From the NCBI GenBank assembly GCA_026004615.1, contig BPJM01000001.1, positions 186,001 through 250,000 on the forward strand: a stretch of 64,000 nucleotides of DNA. The letters run 5' to 3'. The position numbers and the translations under genes were made by a program. The DNA is from Planctomycetota bacterium. GTDB lineage: Bacteria; Planctomycetota; J058; J103. The notes beneath the pieces are model-generated. The model saw only the letters and a program-made list of their open reading frames with translations. It was not told the DNA's origin and did not search any database. This document shows positions 17,346-26,609 of this stretch, piece by piece. The stretch's first letter is position 1. The number at the start of each line of letters is the position of its first letter.

Positions 17346-20300
17346 TCAGTTCCTGCCGGCCCCGGCGAACGCCGCGTCCCACTCCACGCCGGCGAGCCGC
17401 CGCCTCTCCTGTTCCAGCCACCCCTCGTCCAGCGTCCCGGTGATCCGCAGCTCCAACACCCGCAGCCGCTCCTTGCCCGGCACCAATGCGATACCGCCGC
17501 GCATCTCCTCGCGCGGCAGCGGAATCGCCGGTGAAATCGGCTCCCCGTTGAGCACCAGGCTGAGCGCGCGGCCGCGCACCACCACCGCGGCCGCGGTGCT
17601 CCCCACCGGCAACGAGGGACCGCGCGAGGCGAACAAGAACTCGGTATCCGCCGGCCGCCCGCCCAGACGCGCCACGACGTGCGCCGGCAGCCGGAACGCC
17701 CAGCGCGGCCGCAGCGGCGCCCGCGGCGAGGTCCGGAGCACCCGGTCCTCGTCGGTCTGGAGCATGAACGCGCCCAACCACCCCGTCCACGCTCCCCGCT
17801 CGTAGAGCACCACATTGACGTTGCGGGTGCTGCGCTCGGTGCGCAGCAGCAGTTCCACCGCGACCTCGCCCTCGACCTCGGGCCGCCACCGCACCCGCCC
17901 GCGAAACTCCACCTGCCCCGCGACCTGCCGCACCGCCGAATCGCGGTACGCCTCGATCGCCTCGGCCACCAGCGGCTGCCAGTCGCCCAGCTCCTCCGGG
18001 CGCTCGAACCGGTAGTACACGCTCACCACGTCGCGCCCGCGTGGCTGCACCTGCCCTGCCAGCAGCGCTTGCGGTCCCTCCGCCCGCAGCACCGCCGCCC
18101 GTGCCGCCACGTACAACTGCCGCAATGCGGCGCGGTGCTCGCGCACCCACGCGGTGGCGGCCAGCCGCTCGCGCAGCGGCTCGAGCGCGGCCACCGCCGC
18201 CGCCGCTCGTCCCGTGCCCTCCAGCGCGGCGGCACGCCGGTGCCACGCCGCGGCCTCCGCCTCCGCGAACCGCCGCTCGGCGCCCGCCAGCGCCTCGAGC
18301 AGCGGCTCGGAGAGCTGCGTCCCCGCGCGGGCCACCGCCCGCAGCGCGGCGCTCGCTGCCCGCGGCGCCTGCAGCCGCAGCAGGCACACCCCGGCCCCCA
18401 GCTCCCGCGCCGCCGCGCCGCCCGACACGCCCCCGCCCGCCGCGCCGCCCTCCGCACTGCCCGGCGCCGCCTCGCCCCCGGACCGCCCCGCTTCGCCCGC
18501 CGGCTGGTCGTCCCTGACCGCCCGCCCTGCCGCCAGGCGGAGCAACAGATCCGGTTCCAGGTCCTCCAGCCGCACTGCCACCGGCTCCGCGAGCCCCTCC
18601 TCGACGAACTGCACCAGCCGCGCCTGGGGATCGAACGCCTCGCACCGCCCGCGCAGCACCTCGCCCACCAGGAGCGGCAGCTGCTGCGGGCCGCCAGAGC
18701 GCCCCGCCACCAGCTCCCCCACCGCCGCGAGCAAGCGCTGTTCGGCGCCGAGCCCGAGCGCCAGCTCGCGCTCCATGCGCTCCAGCTCGGTGCGGTGCGG
18801 CGCGAGGCTCGCCTCGGCGAGCCCCGCCCGCACCCGCTCCAGCGCCGGCTCCAGGGGCGCCCCCGCCAGCGCCCGGCGCACCTCGCCGGCCACTGCCGCC
18901 AGGGCACGGGCGGCCGCCTCGGCCTGCTGCGCGGCCAGCAGCTGCTCGAGGCGGGCCTCCAAGAGCGCCCGCACCGCCGGCGTCGCACGAGCCCGAAACG
19001 CCTCGGCGCGTTCGCGCGCCGCCTGGTGCTGGCCCGCCTCGGCGAGCGCGACCAGTTCCTGCTCCAGCTCGCGCCAGCGCTCGCGACACTCCTGCTCCAG
19101 TGCCGCCAGCACCTCGCGCACCACCGGCTCGCCCGGCCCGCCGGCCTCGCGCGCGAGCAGCAGCTGCAGCTGCTCGGCAGCGGCGCCGAACTGCCCGTCC
19201 GCCCGCGCCCGGCGCAGCCAGCCCTCGGCCTGCAGGCGCACGCGGTCGCGGTGCTGCTGGAGCTCGAGCGCGAGCGCGCCGGCCTGCTGCTCGGCCTCGC
19301 GCGCGGCAGCGGTCGCCGCGTACCGGGTGGCGATGGCGCGCAGGCGGGCGAGTCGCTGCTCGGCGCCGACGCCGGCGCCTGCCAGCTCCTCGGCGAGCAG
19401 CCGCCAGGCGACCGCCGCCTCTGCCTCGCGCACCGCATCGGCCGCGACCGGCAGTGTCCCGCCTGCCTCCGCCGCCGGCACCGTCCCCGGGGGCGCGTCC
19501 GTCCGAGCGGCGCCTGCGCCCCCGGGGGCGGTCCCCGCAACCTCGCCCACCGGACCGGCCGGCCCGGTGGCGGCGGCCGCCGTTGCCGCCGCAACCTCCT
19601 CGGCCTCCGAGCCCGAGCGGAGCAGCAGCGCTCCGCCCGCCGCCAGCGCCGCCACCCCCGCCGCCAGCAGACCCGCCGCCCGCCACCGGCGCCCCGGCGC
19701 TGCCGCCCGGTGCGCCGCGCGCTGCCCGCCGCCGCCGCGCCCGGTGCGCAGCGCCTCGCCGAGATCCTCCAGCGCCTGGCGGACCTCGGCGGGGCTCTGC
19801 GGCCGGTCCTCGGGGCGCTTCGCCACCATGCGCTCCAGCAGCGCCACCAGCTCGGGCGGCAGGTCCGGGCGCGCGCGCGCGAAGGAGGGAAACGGCTCGT
19901 GCACCTGCTTCCACATCACCTCGTGCGCGTCCTCGCCCTCGAAGGGCGGCGCACCCGCGAGCAGGTGGTAGGCCGTGGCACCGAGCCCGTACAGATCGGC
20001 GCGGATGTCGATATCGGCAAGGCCTCGCGCCTGCTCCGGAGCCATGTAGTAGGGGGTGCCCTCCGCGATGCCGGTCCGCCGGCCGGTGCGCCCGCCGCCG
20101 GCGGCGCCCGCCGCGGGCGCCAGGCGCGCCAGCCCCAGGTCGCACAGCAACACCCGCCCGTCGCGCGCGAGCATGATGTTGTCGGGCTTCACGTCCCGGT
20201 GGACCAGCCCGTGGGCCGCCGCGTGTTCCAGCGCGCGCGCCACCCCGAGCAGGATCTCCACCGCGCGCGGGACCGGCAGTGGACCCTCCCGCTCCACGAG

Positions 20301-20642
20301 CGCGGCAGCGGTCTCGCCGTCGACATACTCCATGACGAAGTAGACCAGCGGCCCCGCCTTGCCGGCGTCGATCGCCGAGACGACGTTCGGGTGGTTGAGC
20401 CGCGCCGCGGCCTTGGCCTCGCGCAGGAACCGATCCACGAACCGCCGGTCGCGTGCCGCGCGCGGCGGCAACACCTTGAGGGCCACGGTGCGCCCGATCG
20501 AGAGCTGCTCGGCGCGGTAGACGATGCCCATGCCGCCGCGCCCGGCCACCCCCTCCAGCCGGTAGCCGGGAATGCGCAACGCCTGCCGCTCGGCCGACGA
20601 GGCGGATCCGGAACGAGGCGCCCTTTCTCGGCCCGCGTCCAA
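17346..20642 (-). CDS. Receptor-type Ser/Thr protein kinase with long coiled-coil and LamG-like C-terminus
   Basis: This is a 1098-residue PknB-type kinase. The glycine loop is GRGGMGIVYRAEQ, the lysine lies in VALKVLPP, the catalytic loop is HGLVHRDVKPDNIML, DLGLAR replaces DFG, and GTPYYMAPEQA follows. The kinase ends near residue 290, and a membrane span (GLLAAGVAALAAGGALLL) lies near 325-345. Then come about 450 residues of Ala/Glu/Arg-rich helices and a C-terminal 220-residue beta-rich domain resembling LamG/DUF1080 sugar-binding folds. I chose TTG 20642, preceded by GGGGAAGGGG, because no ATG or GTG lies closer to the domain; TTG 20584 is an alternative. It adjoins a second kinase. The extracytoplasmic part suggests an envelope sensor. 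Confidence 0.82.
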   Translation of the reverse strand: MDAGRERAPRSGSASSAERQALRIPGYRLEGVAGRGGMGIVYRAEQLSIGRTVALKVLPPRAARDRRFVDRFLREAKAAARLNHPNVVSAIDAGKAGPLVYFVMEYVDGETAAALVEREGPLPVPRAVEILLGVARALEHAAAHGLVHRDVKPDNIMLARDGRVLLCDLGLARLAPAAGAAGGGRTGRRTGIAEGTPYYMAPEQARGLADIDIRADLYGLGATAYHLLAGAPPFEGEDAHEVMWKQVHEPFPSFARARPDLPPELVALLERMVAKRPEDRPQSPAEVRQALEDLGEALRTGRGGGGQRAAHRAAAPGRRWRAAGLLAAGVAALAAGGALLLRSGSEAEEVAAATAAAATGPAGPVGEVAGTAPGGAGAARTDAPPGTVPAAEAGGTLPVAADAVREAEAAVAWRLLAEELAGAGVGAEQRLARLRAIATRYAATAAAREAEQQAGALALELQQHRDRVRLQAEGWLRRARADGQFGAAAEQLQLLLAREAGGPGEPVVREVLAALEQECRERWRELEQELVALAEAGQHQAARERAEAFRARATPAVRALLEARLEQLLAAQQAEAAARALAAVAGEVRRALAGAPLEPALERVRAGLAEASLAPHRTELERMERELALGLGAEQRLLAAVGELVAGRSGGPQQLPLLVGEVLRGRCEAFDPQARLVQFVEEGLAEPVAVRLEDLEPDLLLRLAAGRAVRDDQPAGEAGRSGGEAAPGSAEGGAAGGGVSGGAAARELGAGVCLLRLQAPRAASAALRAVARAGTQLSEPLLEALAGAERRFAEAEAAAWHRRAAALEGTGRAAAAVAALEPLRERLAATAWVREHRAALRQLYVAARAAVLRAEGPQALLAGQVQPRGRDVVSVYYRFERPEELGDWQPLVAEAIEAYRDSAVRQVAGQVEFRGRVRWRPEVEGEVAVELLLRTERSTRNVNVVLYERGAWTGWLGAFMLQTDEDRVLRTSPRAPLRPRWAFRLPAHVVARLGGRPADTEFLFASRGPSLPVGSTAAAVVVRGRALSLVLNGEPISPAIPLPREEMRGGIALVPGKERLRVLELRITGTLDEGWLEQERRRLAGVEWDAAFAGAGRN

Positions 20643-20675
20643 CGCCCCTTCCCCCGCCTGCCCTGCGCGCGGCTC

Positions 20676-20705
20676 ACTATACCGCCGGCCGCCGCGCCCC
20701 AACAA
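20676..20705 (-). promoter_or_regulatory. Possible promoter of the first Ser/Thr kinase gene
   Basis: On the minus strand TTGTTG (20700-20705), an 18-base spacer and TATAGT (20676-20681) lie 34 bases before the TTG start at 20642. The -10 matches five of six bases; the -35 matches three. Its position supports the downstream TTG start rather than an earlier one. Confidence 0.38.
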
Positions 20706-20890
20706 CCGCCCGCCCCTCGATCCTCCCCCTCCATCAACGCCTCGCAGCGGGCGGCGTCGCGGCGCCCTCCGCGCCTCGCCCCGCGCTCCGCGCCTGGCTC
20801 GAGGCGGACGGCGGCGCGCCCTCGCCGGGCCCGACTCCCGAGGCCACCTCGAGGCAGCCAGCGCGAAAGCTCCCATGGTGTGCCGCCGGC

Positions 20891-22915
20891 TCAGCGGCGC
20901 TCGAGCAGCGCACGCGCCTGCGCGAGCGCGGCGCGCGTGCGGGCCTCCTCCTGCAGCTCCAGCGAGCGCTGGTAGGCGGCCAGTGCCTCGCGCCACTCGC
21001 GCCGGCGGAAATGCACGTCTCCGCGCTGCCGCCAGGCGGCGGCGCGGGCACGCCGGATCCGAGGCTCCAGCTCCTCGGCCGCCCCGCCCAGCGCCAGTGC
21101 CTGCGTGTAGCACTCCACCGCCTCGTCGTACCGGCCGAGTACCTCGTAGCGCTCGCCCTGCCGCAGCAGCGCCGCGATCTCCGCCCCCTCCGCCTCGCCC
21201 GGAGCCAGCCGGCGCGCCAGCGCCTGTGCCCGCTCCTGCAGCTCCTCGCGGAGCGCCGGCGCGCTCGCCAGCCCGCTCGCCAGCAACAGCGTCGCGTGCG
21301 CCTCCTGGAGCCGTCCGGCCCGCTCCGCCTCGCGAGCGTGCAGCTTGAGTTGCTCCAGCTCGCGGGCAAGGTGCGCCTCCAGCGCCGCCAGCAGCGATTC
21401 CGGCGCGGGGCCGGGCGGCGCCCCGCCCTGGGGGTCCTGCTCGAGCCACGCCGCGCGCCGCAACAGCCGCCGCGCCTCGGCCGCGCGCGACACCACGTAG
21501 TAGCGCGCCACCCCCGGCGCCCTTCCCGCGGCCAGCTCGAGATACTCCCGGTACAGCCGCTCCGCCTCCGCGCGCAGCCGCTCCGCCTCCGCCTGGGCGT
21601 CCGCCCGGCGCGCGGCATGTTCCAGGCGCAGCTGCAGCGCCTCGCGCCACGCCGGATCCACGGGCGCCGCCGAATCCTCACCGTCCGGCTCCAGGGCCGC
21701 CAGGGCAGCCCGGAAGCACTCGCGCGCCACCGCCCAGCGCCCCGCCGCCGCGAGCCGCTCCCCACGCGCCGCCCACGCCTGCGCCTCCCCGGCCCGCGCA
21801 CCGGCCCCGGCCCCGGGCGGCGGCGCCTCGGCTCGGCGAGTCGCCCCGAACGCGGCACCGGCTCCCGTCGCCCCCGCCGCGCGCACCGCCTGCATGACCG
21901 GCGCGGCGCGAAAGGACGTCCGCCGCGCCCGCGCCCCCTCGACCTCCGCCGTTCGCGCGGCCGCCACCGCGCGCTGTCCGTGCTCCGGCGGTACCGCGGG
22001 CCCGCCCCAGGGCGGCACCAGCACGGCGGCGGCGAGCGCGCCCGCGCACGCCAGCACCGCCGCGCGGGCCGCCATCGCGCGTCGCTCGCCGCGGATCAGC
22101 TCGCGGCGCAGCGCCTGCACGCTGCGCACGCGCCGCCGCGGATCGGCGACGTAGCACAGCTCGAACACCCGGTCGAGCCGCCGCGGGACTCCGCGCCGCA
22201 GCGCCGACGGCCGCTCGAGCCCGCCGGGCAACCTGCCGGTGAGCACCTCGAACAGGATCACCCCCACCGAGTACAGATCCGCGCGCCCGTCCACCGCACG
22301 CGGTCCGCCGGCCCCGCCCGGGCGCAGCTCGGGCGCCAGGTAGGGATACGTGCCGGCCGCCGTGACCCCGGAGCGGGTGGCCAGCCCCTCCGACACCAGC
22401 AGCCGCCCGGCCAGCCGGCCGGCGCTGGTGCCGAGCCCGAAGTCGCTCAGCTTCACCCGGCCGCTGCGCGCAAGCAGGATGTTGCCGGGCTTGAGGTCGC
22501 GGTGCACGACCCCGCGCGCGTGGGTGAACTCCAGGATCTCGAGCAGGTGAAACAGCAGGTCCTCCGCCTCGTCCACCGCCAGCGGACCGTGGGCGCGCAG
22601 GTGCTCGCGCAGGTTGGTGCCCTCGACCAGCTCCATGACGACGTAGGGCCGCGGCGGCGCGGTGTTCACCTCGAAGACGCGCACGATCCCGGGGTGCTCC
22701 AGCCACAGCTGCAACGCCCCCTCCGCCCGGAGCAGCTCGACATAGTCAGGCTCCAGCGCGAGCTTGAGCGCGACCTTGTGACCGCGCGGTACCCTGGCGC
22801 CCTCCAGGGCAGTGGCGCGCCATACCTCGCCGAAGCCGCCCCGCCCGAGGCAGTCCTCCAGCTGGTAGCAGCCGACCGTCATACCGGGATAGGGATCTTC
22901 GACGAGCACCGGCAT
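20891..22915 (-). CDS. Membrane Ser/Thr protein kinase with C-terminal TPR/coiled-coil region
   Basis: This is a 674-residue kinase. The glycine loop is GRGGFGEVWRATA, followed by VALKLALEPDY, the catalytic loop GVVHRDLKPGNILL, DFGLG, and GTYPYLAPELRPGG in place of the APE segment. The kinase domain spans about 15-275 and a transmembrane helix lies near 285-305 (VLACAGALAAAVLV). The remaining 350 residues are helical, with TPR-like units near the end (RYDEAVECYTQALALGG and EWREALAAYQRSLELQEE). The extracellular helical arm may bind protein partners. ATG 22915 gives MPVLVEDPYPGMTVGCYQLE, a common kinase opening. The gene is about 250 bases upstream of the first kinase in the same direction. 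Confidence 0.85.
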   Translation of the reverse strand: MPVLVEDPYPGMTVGCYQLEDCLGRGGFGEVWRATALEGARVPRGHKVALKLALEPDYVELLRAEGALQLWLEHPGIVRVFEVNTAPPRPYVVMELVEGTNLREHLRAHGPLAVDEAEDLLFHLLEILEFTHARGVVHRDLKPGNILLARSGRVKLSDFGLGTSAGRLAGRLLVSEGLATRSGVTAAGTYPYLAPELRPGGAGGPRAVDGRADLYSVGVILFEVLTGRLPGGLERPSALRRGVPRRLDRVFELCYVADPRRRVRSVQALRRELIRGERRAMAARAAVLACAGALAAAVLVPPWGGPAVPPEHGQRAVAAARTAEVEGARARRTSFRAAPVMQAVRAAGATGAGAAFGATRRAEAPPPGAGAGARAGEAQAWAARGERLAAAGRWAVARECFRAALAALEPDGEDSAAPVDPAWREALQLRLEHAARRADAQAEAERLRAEAERLYREYLELAAGRAPGVARYYVVSRAAEARRLLRRAAWLEQDPQGGAPPGPAPESLLAALEAHLARELEQLKLHAREAERAGRLQEAHATLLLASGLASAPALREELQERAQALARRLAPGEAEGAEIAALLRQGERYEVLGRYDEAVECYTQALALGGAAEELEPRIRRARAAAWRQRGDVHFRRREWREALAAYQRSLELQEEARTRAALAQARALLERR

Positions 22916-23112
22916 CGCTCCCCCTCCAGCCGGTCCGCGGGCAGCGTGAGGGCGTCACGTGGCGCCGAGCGCACAACCGCCTCCGTGGTAGCAGCACCTG
23001 GGAGCCGGCGCAAACCGCGGCTGGCCCGGCGCCGAGCGCGGCGCTGCAGCGGCGACGGCCCGATCCGCCTTCCCGCGCGGCAACGGGCGCCCTGCGCTCC
23101 GCAGCGAAGGGA

Positions 23113-24375
23113 TCAGGGGCAGGGGGGCGAACCGGCGGGCCGCGGCTGCGCGGTGCCCTCGCCGGGGCGCGCCCGCGAGCCCGAGGGTGGCCGCACGCGG
23201 CTGGGGGCGAGCACGACCCGGTTGCGGCCGCGCTCCTTGGCGCGGTACAGCGCCTGGTCGGCCGCCGCCAGCAGCGCCTGGGGCGTCTGGCGGCCGCGGG
23301 CGAACGCGGCCACGCCGAGACTCGCCGTCACGCGCAGCTCGCGCCCCTCCGGATCCGCGAACTGCGCCGCCTCGATCGCGCGCCGCACCCGCTCGGCGAG
23401 CGCACGCGCCACCGCGCCACTCGCCTCGGCCGCCAGGATCGCCAGCTCCTCGCCCCCGTAGCGAAACACGAGATCGTAGGCCCGCACCGAGGCGCGCACC
23501 ACCCCCGCCACCCCGGCCAGGACCGCATCCCCCGCCAGGTGTCCCCAGGTGTCGTTGACCCGCTTGAAATGGTCGATATCGAGCAGCACCACCGCCAGCG
23601 GCGCGCCGGTGCGCAGGCTGCGCGCGCATGCGCGCTCCAGCTCGCGCACCAGGTGGCGCCGGGTGAACAGCCCCGTCAGCGGATCGTGCACGGCGCGGTC
23701 GTACAGCGCCGGCTTGCGGATCGCGGCCGCGACGTGCCTGGCCAGCGCTTCCAGCACCGCGACCGTCTCGCCCACGAGCTCCTCCCCGCCGGGCGATCGC
23801 CCCGTGGCGAGCGGATCGGCCGGCGGCGGCCCGCCGGGCTCGGCGGGCGCAACCGGGCGCTCCACCCACAGCACTCCGATCGGCTCGGCGTCGGCGAACA
23901 GGGGGAGCGCGACCGCGACCGCCTCCGCGCTGGTGCAGCTGCGGCGGCGGCGCGCCGTCAGGGCCTCTTCGGCAAGCGCCTGGATGGCGGGCGCGCACCC
24001 CGCCGCCGCCGCCCGGCAAGCTTCCAGGCCGCGCCTCGCGCGTAGCCGCAGCACCCTTGCGCCCTCCCGCGACTCCTCCACCGTGAAGAGCGCGAGCGCG
24101 GGCGCGCCCGTCAACTCGGCCACGACGCGGAGCGATTCCTCGGCGATGCGGGCGAAGTCCCCATCGGCGTTGGCGATCAGTGCCAGATCGCGCGCCGCAC
24201 TCAGCAGCTCGATCTCGCGCGCCAGCCGCCGGCTGCGGGCGGCCAGCCGCGCCGCCTCCGCGCGCGCCCGTCCGACCGCGAGCTCCAGCGCCTGCGCGCG
24301 CCGCGCCGCCGCCCGCATGGCGACGTAGCAGAGCGCGGCAGCCAGCACCGCCCCCACGGTCACGGCGATCCCCAT
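23113..24375 (-). CDS. GAF-GGDEF diguanylate cyclase, membrane-anchored
   Basis: This 420-residue protein opens with a hydrophobic segment (GIAVTVGAVLAAALCYVAM). A coiled coil and a GAF-like domain (about 60-215) come next, then a GGDEF domain in the last 200 residues. The active-site loop is GGEEL, and the inhibitory site RxxD is present as RAYD five residues before it. DIDHFKRVNDTWGH is the usual substrate-binding block, so activity in making cyclic di-GMP is expected. ATG 24375 is the first good start, but its ribosome-binding site is poor and the N-terminus could be a few codons off. It is divergent from the lipoprotein gene at 24609. The PilZ-like protein and Pel genes nearby are possible c-di-GMP targets, by inference. 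Confidence 0.82.
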   Translation of the reverse strand: MGIAVTVGAVLAAALCYVAMRAAARRAQALELAVGRARAEAARLAARSRRLAREIELLSAARDLALIANADGDFARIAEESLRVVAELTGAPALALFTVEESREGARVLRLRARRGLEACRAAAAGCAPAIQALAEEALTARRRRSCTSAEAVAVALPLFADAEPIGVLWVERPVAPAEPGGPPPADPLATGRSPGGEELVGETVAVLEALARHVAAAIRKPALYDRAVHDPLTGLFTRRHLVRELERACARSLRTGAPLAVVLLDIDHFKRVNDTWGHLAGDAVLAGVAGVVRASVRAYDLVFRYGGEELAILAAEASGAVARALAERVRRAIEAAQFADPEGRELRVTASLGVAAFARGRQTPQALLAAADQALYRAKERGRNRVVLAPSRVRPPSGSRARPGEGTAQPRPAGSPPCP

Positions 24376-24608
24376 CCCCTTCGATATCGGCCAGCCACTC
24401 CCTCCCCCTGCGGCCCTGACACGCCACCGTGCGGATCCGGCACGGTCGGGGCGGGCGTGCAAGCGGCGCGCAACCCTGCAACCCTCGTCCGGGAAGATCG
24501 TTGTGAAGCGTCGCCGCTGGCCGGCACGGCAGTTGTTTCGGCCTCTGCGCGGGGAGGCCGGCCCCGGCTCCCCGTCCCGACCAGGCCGCACAGGAAAGGA
24601 CGCGCATC

Positions 24609-25406
24609 GTGAAGCTCCGGGTCGCGATCCGAGTCGCCGCCGCGCTCGCGCTCGCCGCGGGCCTCGGCGGCTGCGCCACGCTCGGTTCCATGTCGGATAT
24701 CGAGGTGTGGACACTCGGCGACGAGGCGCTGTACCGCGGCGAGCACAAGGCCGCCATCGCGTACTACGACGAGCTGCTGCGGCGCAACCCCGAGAATGCA
24801 GCGGTGCTGGCGCGGCGCGGACTCGCGCACGACCGCACCGGCAACGAGGCCCAGGCGCGCGAGGACTACACCGCCGCGATCGCGCGCGCGCCCCAGGCGC
24901 CGTTGCCCTATCTCTACCGGGCGAACCTGGCGCTGCGCGGCGGGCAGGCCGAGGCGGCGCTCGCCGACGTGGCGGCGCTGGACGCGCTGCCGCTGGACCC
25001 GCACGATCGCGCGGCGGCGCTGGTGCTCGGCGGGGCGGCGTGGGCACAGCGCGGGGAGTTCGCGCGTGCGGTCGCCGCCTACGAGCGCGCGATCGAGCTG
25101 GGGCGGCGCGATCCCTCGCCGCTGTTGCGCAAGCACTACCAGGACGCGCTCTACAACGCCGCGCACGCCTATTACCACCTCGGTGCCTTCGACCGGGCAG
25201 CGGCGGCCTACCGCGAGCTGCTCCGCAGCAAGGCGCAGCACCGCCAGCCCGTCACCCCCCAGGATCACTACGCGCTCGGGGTGTTGCTCTATCTCAGCGG
25301 CGACTTCGCGGGCGCGCGTCAACACCTGGCGCAGGCCCCAGCGGAGCGGCGCGCCAAGGCGGCAGAGGCGCTCGGCGACCCGGGCTTCTTCGCGGCGGCG
25401 CGGTGA
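24609..25406 (+). CDS. TPR lipoprotein (NlpI-like)
   Basis: This 265-residue lipoprotein has lipobox LGGC with Cys at residue 22. Several TPR units follow (KAAIAYYDELLRRNPENAAV, QAREDYTAAIARAPQAPLP, FARAVAAYERAIELGRRDP, FDRAAAAYRELL). Such proteins act as periplasmic scaffolds; NlpI in E. coli organises cell-wall hydrolases, but no direct orthology is claimed. The start is GTG 24609 with AAAGGA upstream. It is the first gene of a twelve-gene plus-strand run, with a gap of about 80 bases to the next gene, and is divergent from the GGDEF gene. Confidence 0.85.
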   Translation: MKLRVAIRVAAALALAAGLGGCATLGSMSDIEVWTLGDEALYRGEHKAAIAYYDELLRRNPENAAVLARRGLAHDRTGNEAQAREDYTAAIARAPQAPLPYLYRANLALRGGQAEAALADVAALDALPLDPHDRAAALVLGGAAWAQRGEFARAVAAYERAIELGRRDPSPLLRKHYQDALYNAAHAYYHLGAFDRAAAAYRELLRSKAQHRQPVTPQDHYALGVLLYLSGDFAGARQHLAQAPAERRAKAAEALGDPGFFAAAR

Positions 25407-25485
25407 GGACGCGCTCCCAGCCCGCAGCCCCGCTGCGGAGTGAGGAGTCGTTTGCCACAGCGGCAGCAGGAGGAGGATGGCGGAC

Positions 25486-26592
25486 ATGCGAGAAGCAAGG
25501 CGGCTGCAGGCGGCCGGGGCAGCGGTGCTCGCAGTCGTGCTCGCGCTCGGCACGGCGCCCCAGCCCGTCACGGCCCAGCAGCGGCAGGCGGCTGCCCCCG
25601 GGCCGCAGGGCCCAGGGCCCGGCTACACCGACGACAAGCCGAGCTGGACGATCCGGCCGGAGCTGGAGCGCCTCGAATCCCACATGGCCCGCCTCAGCGG
25701 GCTGAGCGAGTCGCTGGGGGCGGCCTCCTCGGACCTGGCCAAGGACTTCGAGCGCTACCTGCAGGACCAGTCCAACGAGCTGCTGGCGAGTCAGATCGAG
25801 CGCAAGATGGCGCTGTATGCGGACCAGGTGGTCCGCGACTTCGACCAGATCCTGGCCGATCAGGATGTGCTGCTCGCCAACTTCAAGGACCTGCGGCGCA
25901 AGCTGGCCCAGATGAACGAGCTGCTGCACGGCCGGGTGGACCAGTACCGCAGCCGCCTGCAGGGACTTCGCCAGGAGGTGGAAGGGGTCGAGCAGACGCT
26001 GATCGAGCTGGCGGTCCGGCTCAAGGAGACCGGCGACGAGGACGCCCGCAAGCGGCTCAAGCGCCAGTTCGCGCGCTTCTACCGGCTGTTCCGCCTGCGC
26101 AACCGCAACGTCCGCGGCTACCACACGATCCTGGAGAACTACCAGGTCCTGGTGCGGCACCTCGACCTGCTGGACGAGGTGTTCGGCCAGCTACAGGAGA
26201 AGTTCGCCGATCTGGTGCAGAACCTGGAGCACGAGAAGACCTATCTCTTGGACGCGATCGAGCTGCGCCGCGAGACGACGCGCCTGAAGCAGATCATGGA
26301 CCACGGCATCTTCACCGGAGAACGGGCGATCAAGAACGTGACCGAGAAGCTGGCCAAGCTCTATCTGCGGGTGGACGCCTTCACCCAGGTGCACGGTCGC
26401 ATCGACGAGGGACTGGCGCGCTTCGCCGAGACGACCGACACGCTGCAGCAGCTCTCCCGCATGATCGACGACATCGGCGCCGGCGCGGTGCTCGCTCCGG
26501 CCGACAGCGGCGAGGATCCCGTCGAGGCGGCGATCGAGCACTTCTACGAGCAGCGGGGAAAGCTGCGCGCGCGCCCGCCGGCCAAGCCGTGA
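25486..26592 (+). CDS. Secreted coiled-coil protein of unknown function
   Basis: The 368-residue product has a signal peptide (AGAAVLAVVLALGTAPQPVTA) and then an almost entirely helical, coiled-coil body with regular charged heptads, for example RLQGLRQEVEGVEQTLIEL and KRLKRQFARFYRLFRLRNR. I chose ATG 25486 over ATG 25477 because GGAGGAGG at 25469-25476 would be too close to the latter. In many proteobacteria a secreted coiled-coil protein (DUF3450) precedes ExbB/ExbD/TonB/TPR genes; this gene has the same kind of product in the same place, but I cannot assign it to that family. It is probably periplasmic. Confidence 0.8.
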   Translation: MREARRLQAAGAAVLAVVLALGTAPQPVTAQQRQAAAPGPQGPGPGYTDDKPSWTIRPELERLESHMARLSGLSESLGAASSDLAKDFERYLQDQSNELLASQIERKMALYADQVVRDFDQILADQDVLLANFKDLRRKLAQMNELLHGRVDQYRSRLQGLRQEVEGVEQTLIELAVRLKETGDEDARKRLKRQFARFYRLFRLRNRNVRGYHTILENYQVLVRHLDLLDEVFGQLQEKFADLVQNLEHEKTYLLDAIELRRETTRLKQIMDHGIFTGERAIKNVTEKLAKLYLRVDAFTQVHGRIDEGLARFAETTDTLQQLSRMIDDIGAGAVLAPADSGEDPVEAAIEHFYEQRGKLRARPPAKP

Positions 26593-26609
26593 ACGAGGAG
26601 CGAATCCCC

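Noticed and set aside
20643..21650. Longer N-terminus for the first Ser/Thr kinase
   Set aside because: The upstream open frame overlaps the coding end of the second kinase gene and has a low-complexity shadow composition. The TTG at 20642 has a good ribosome-binding site and promoter.
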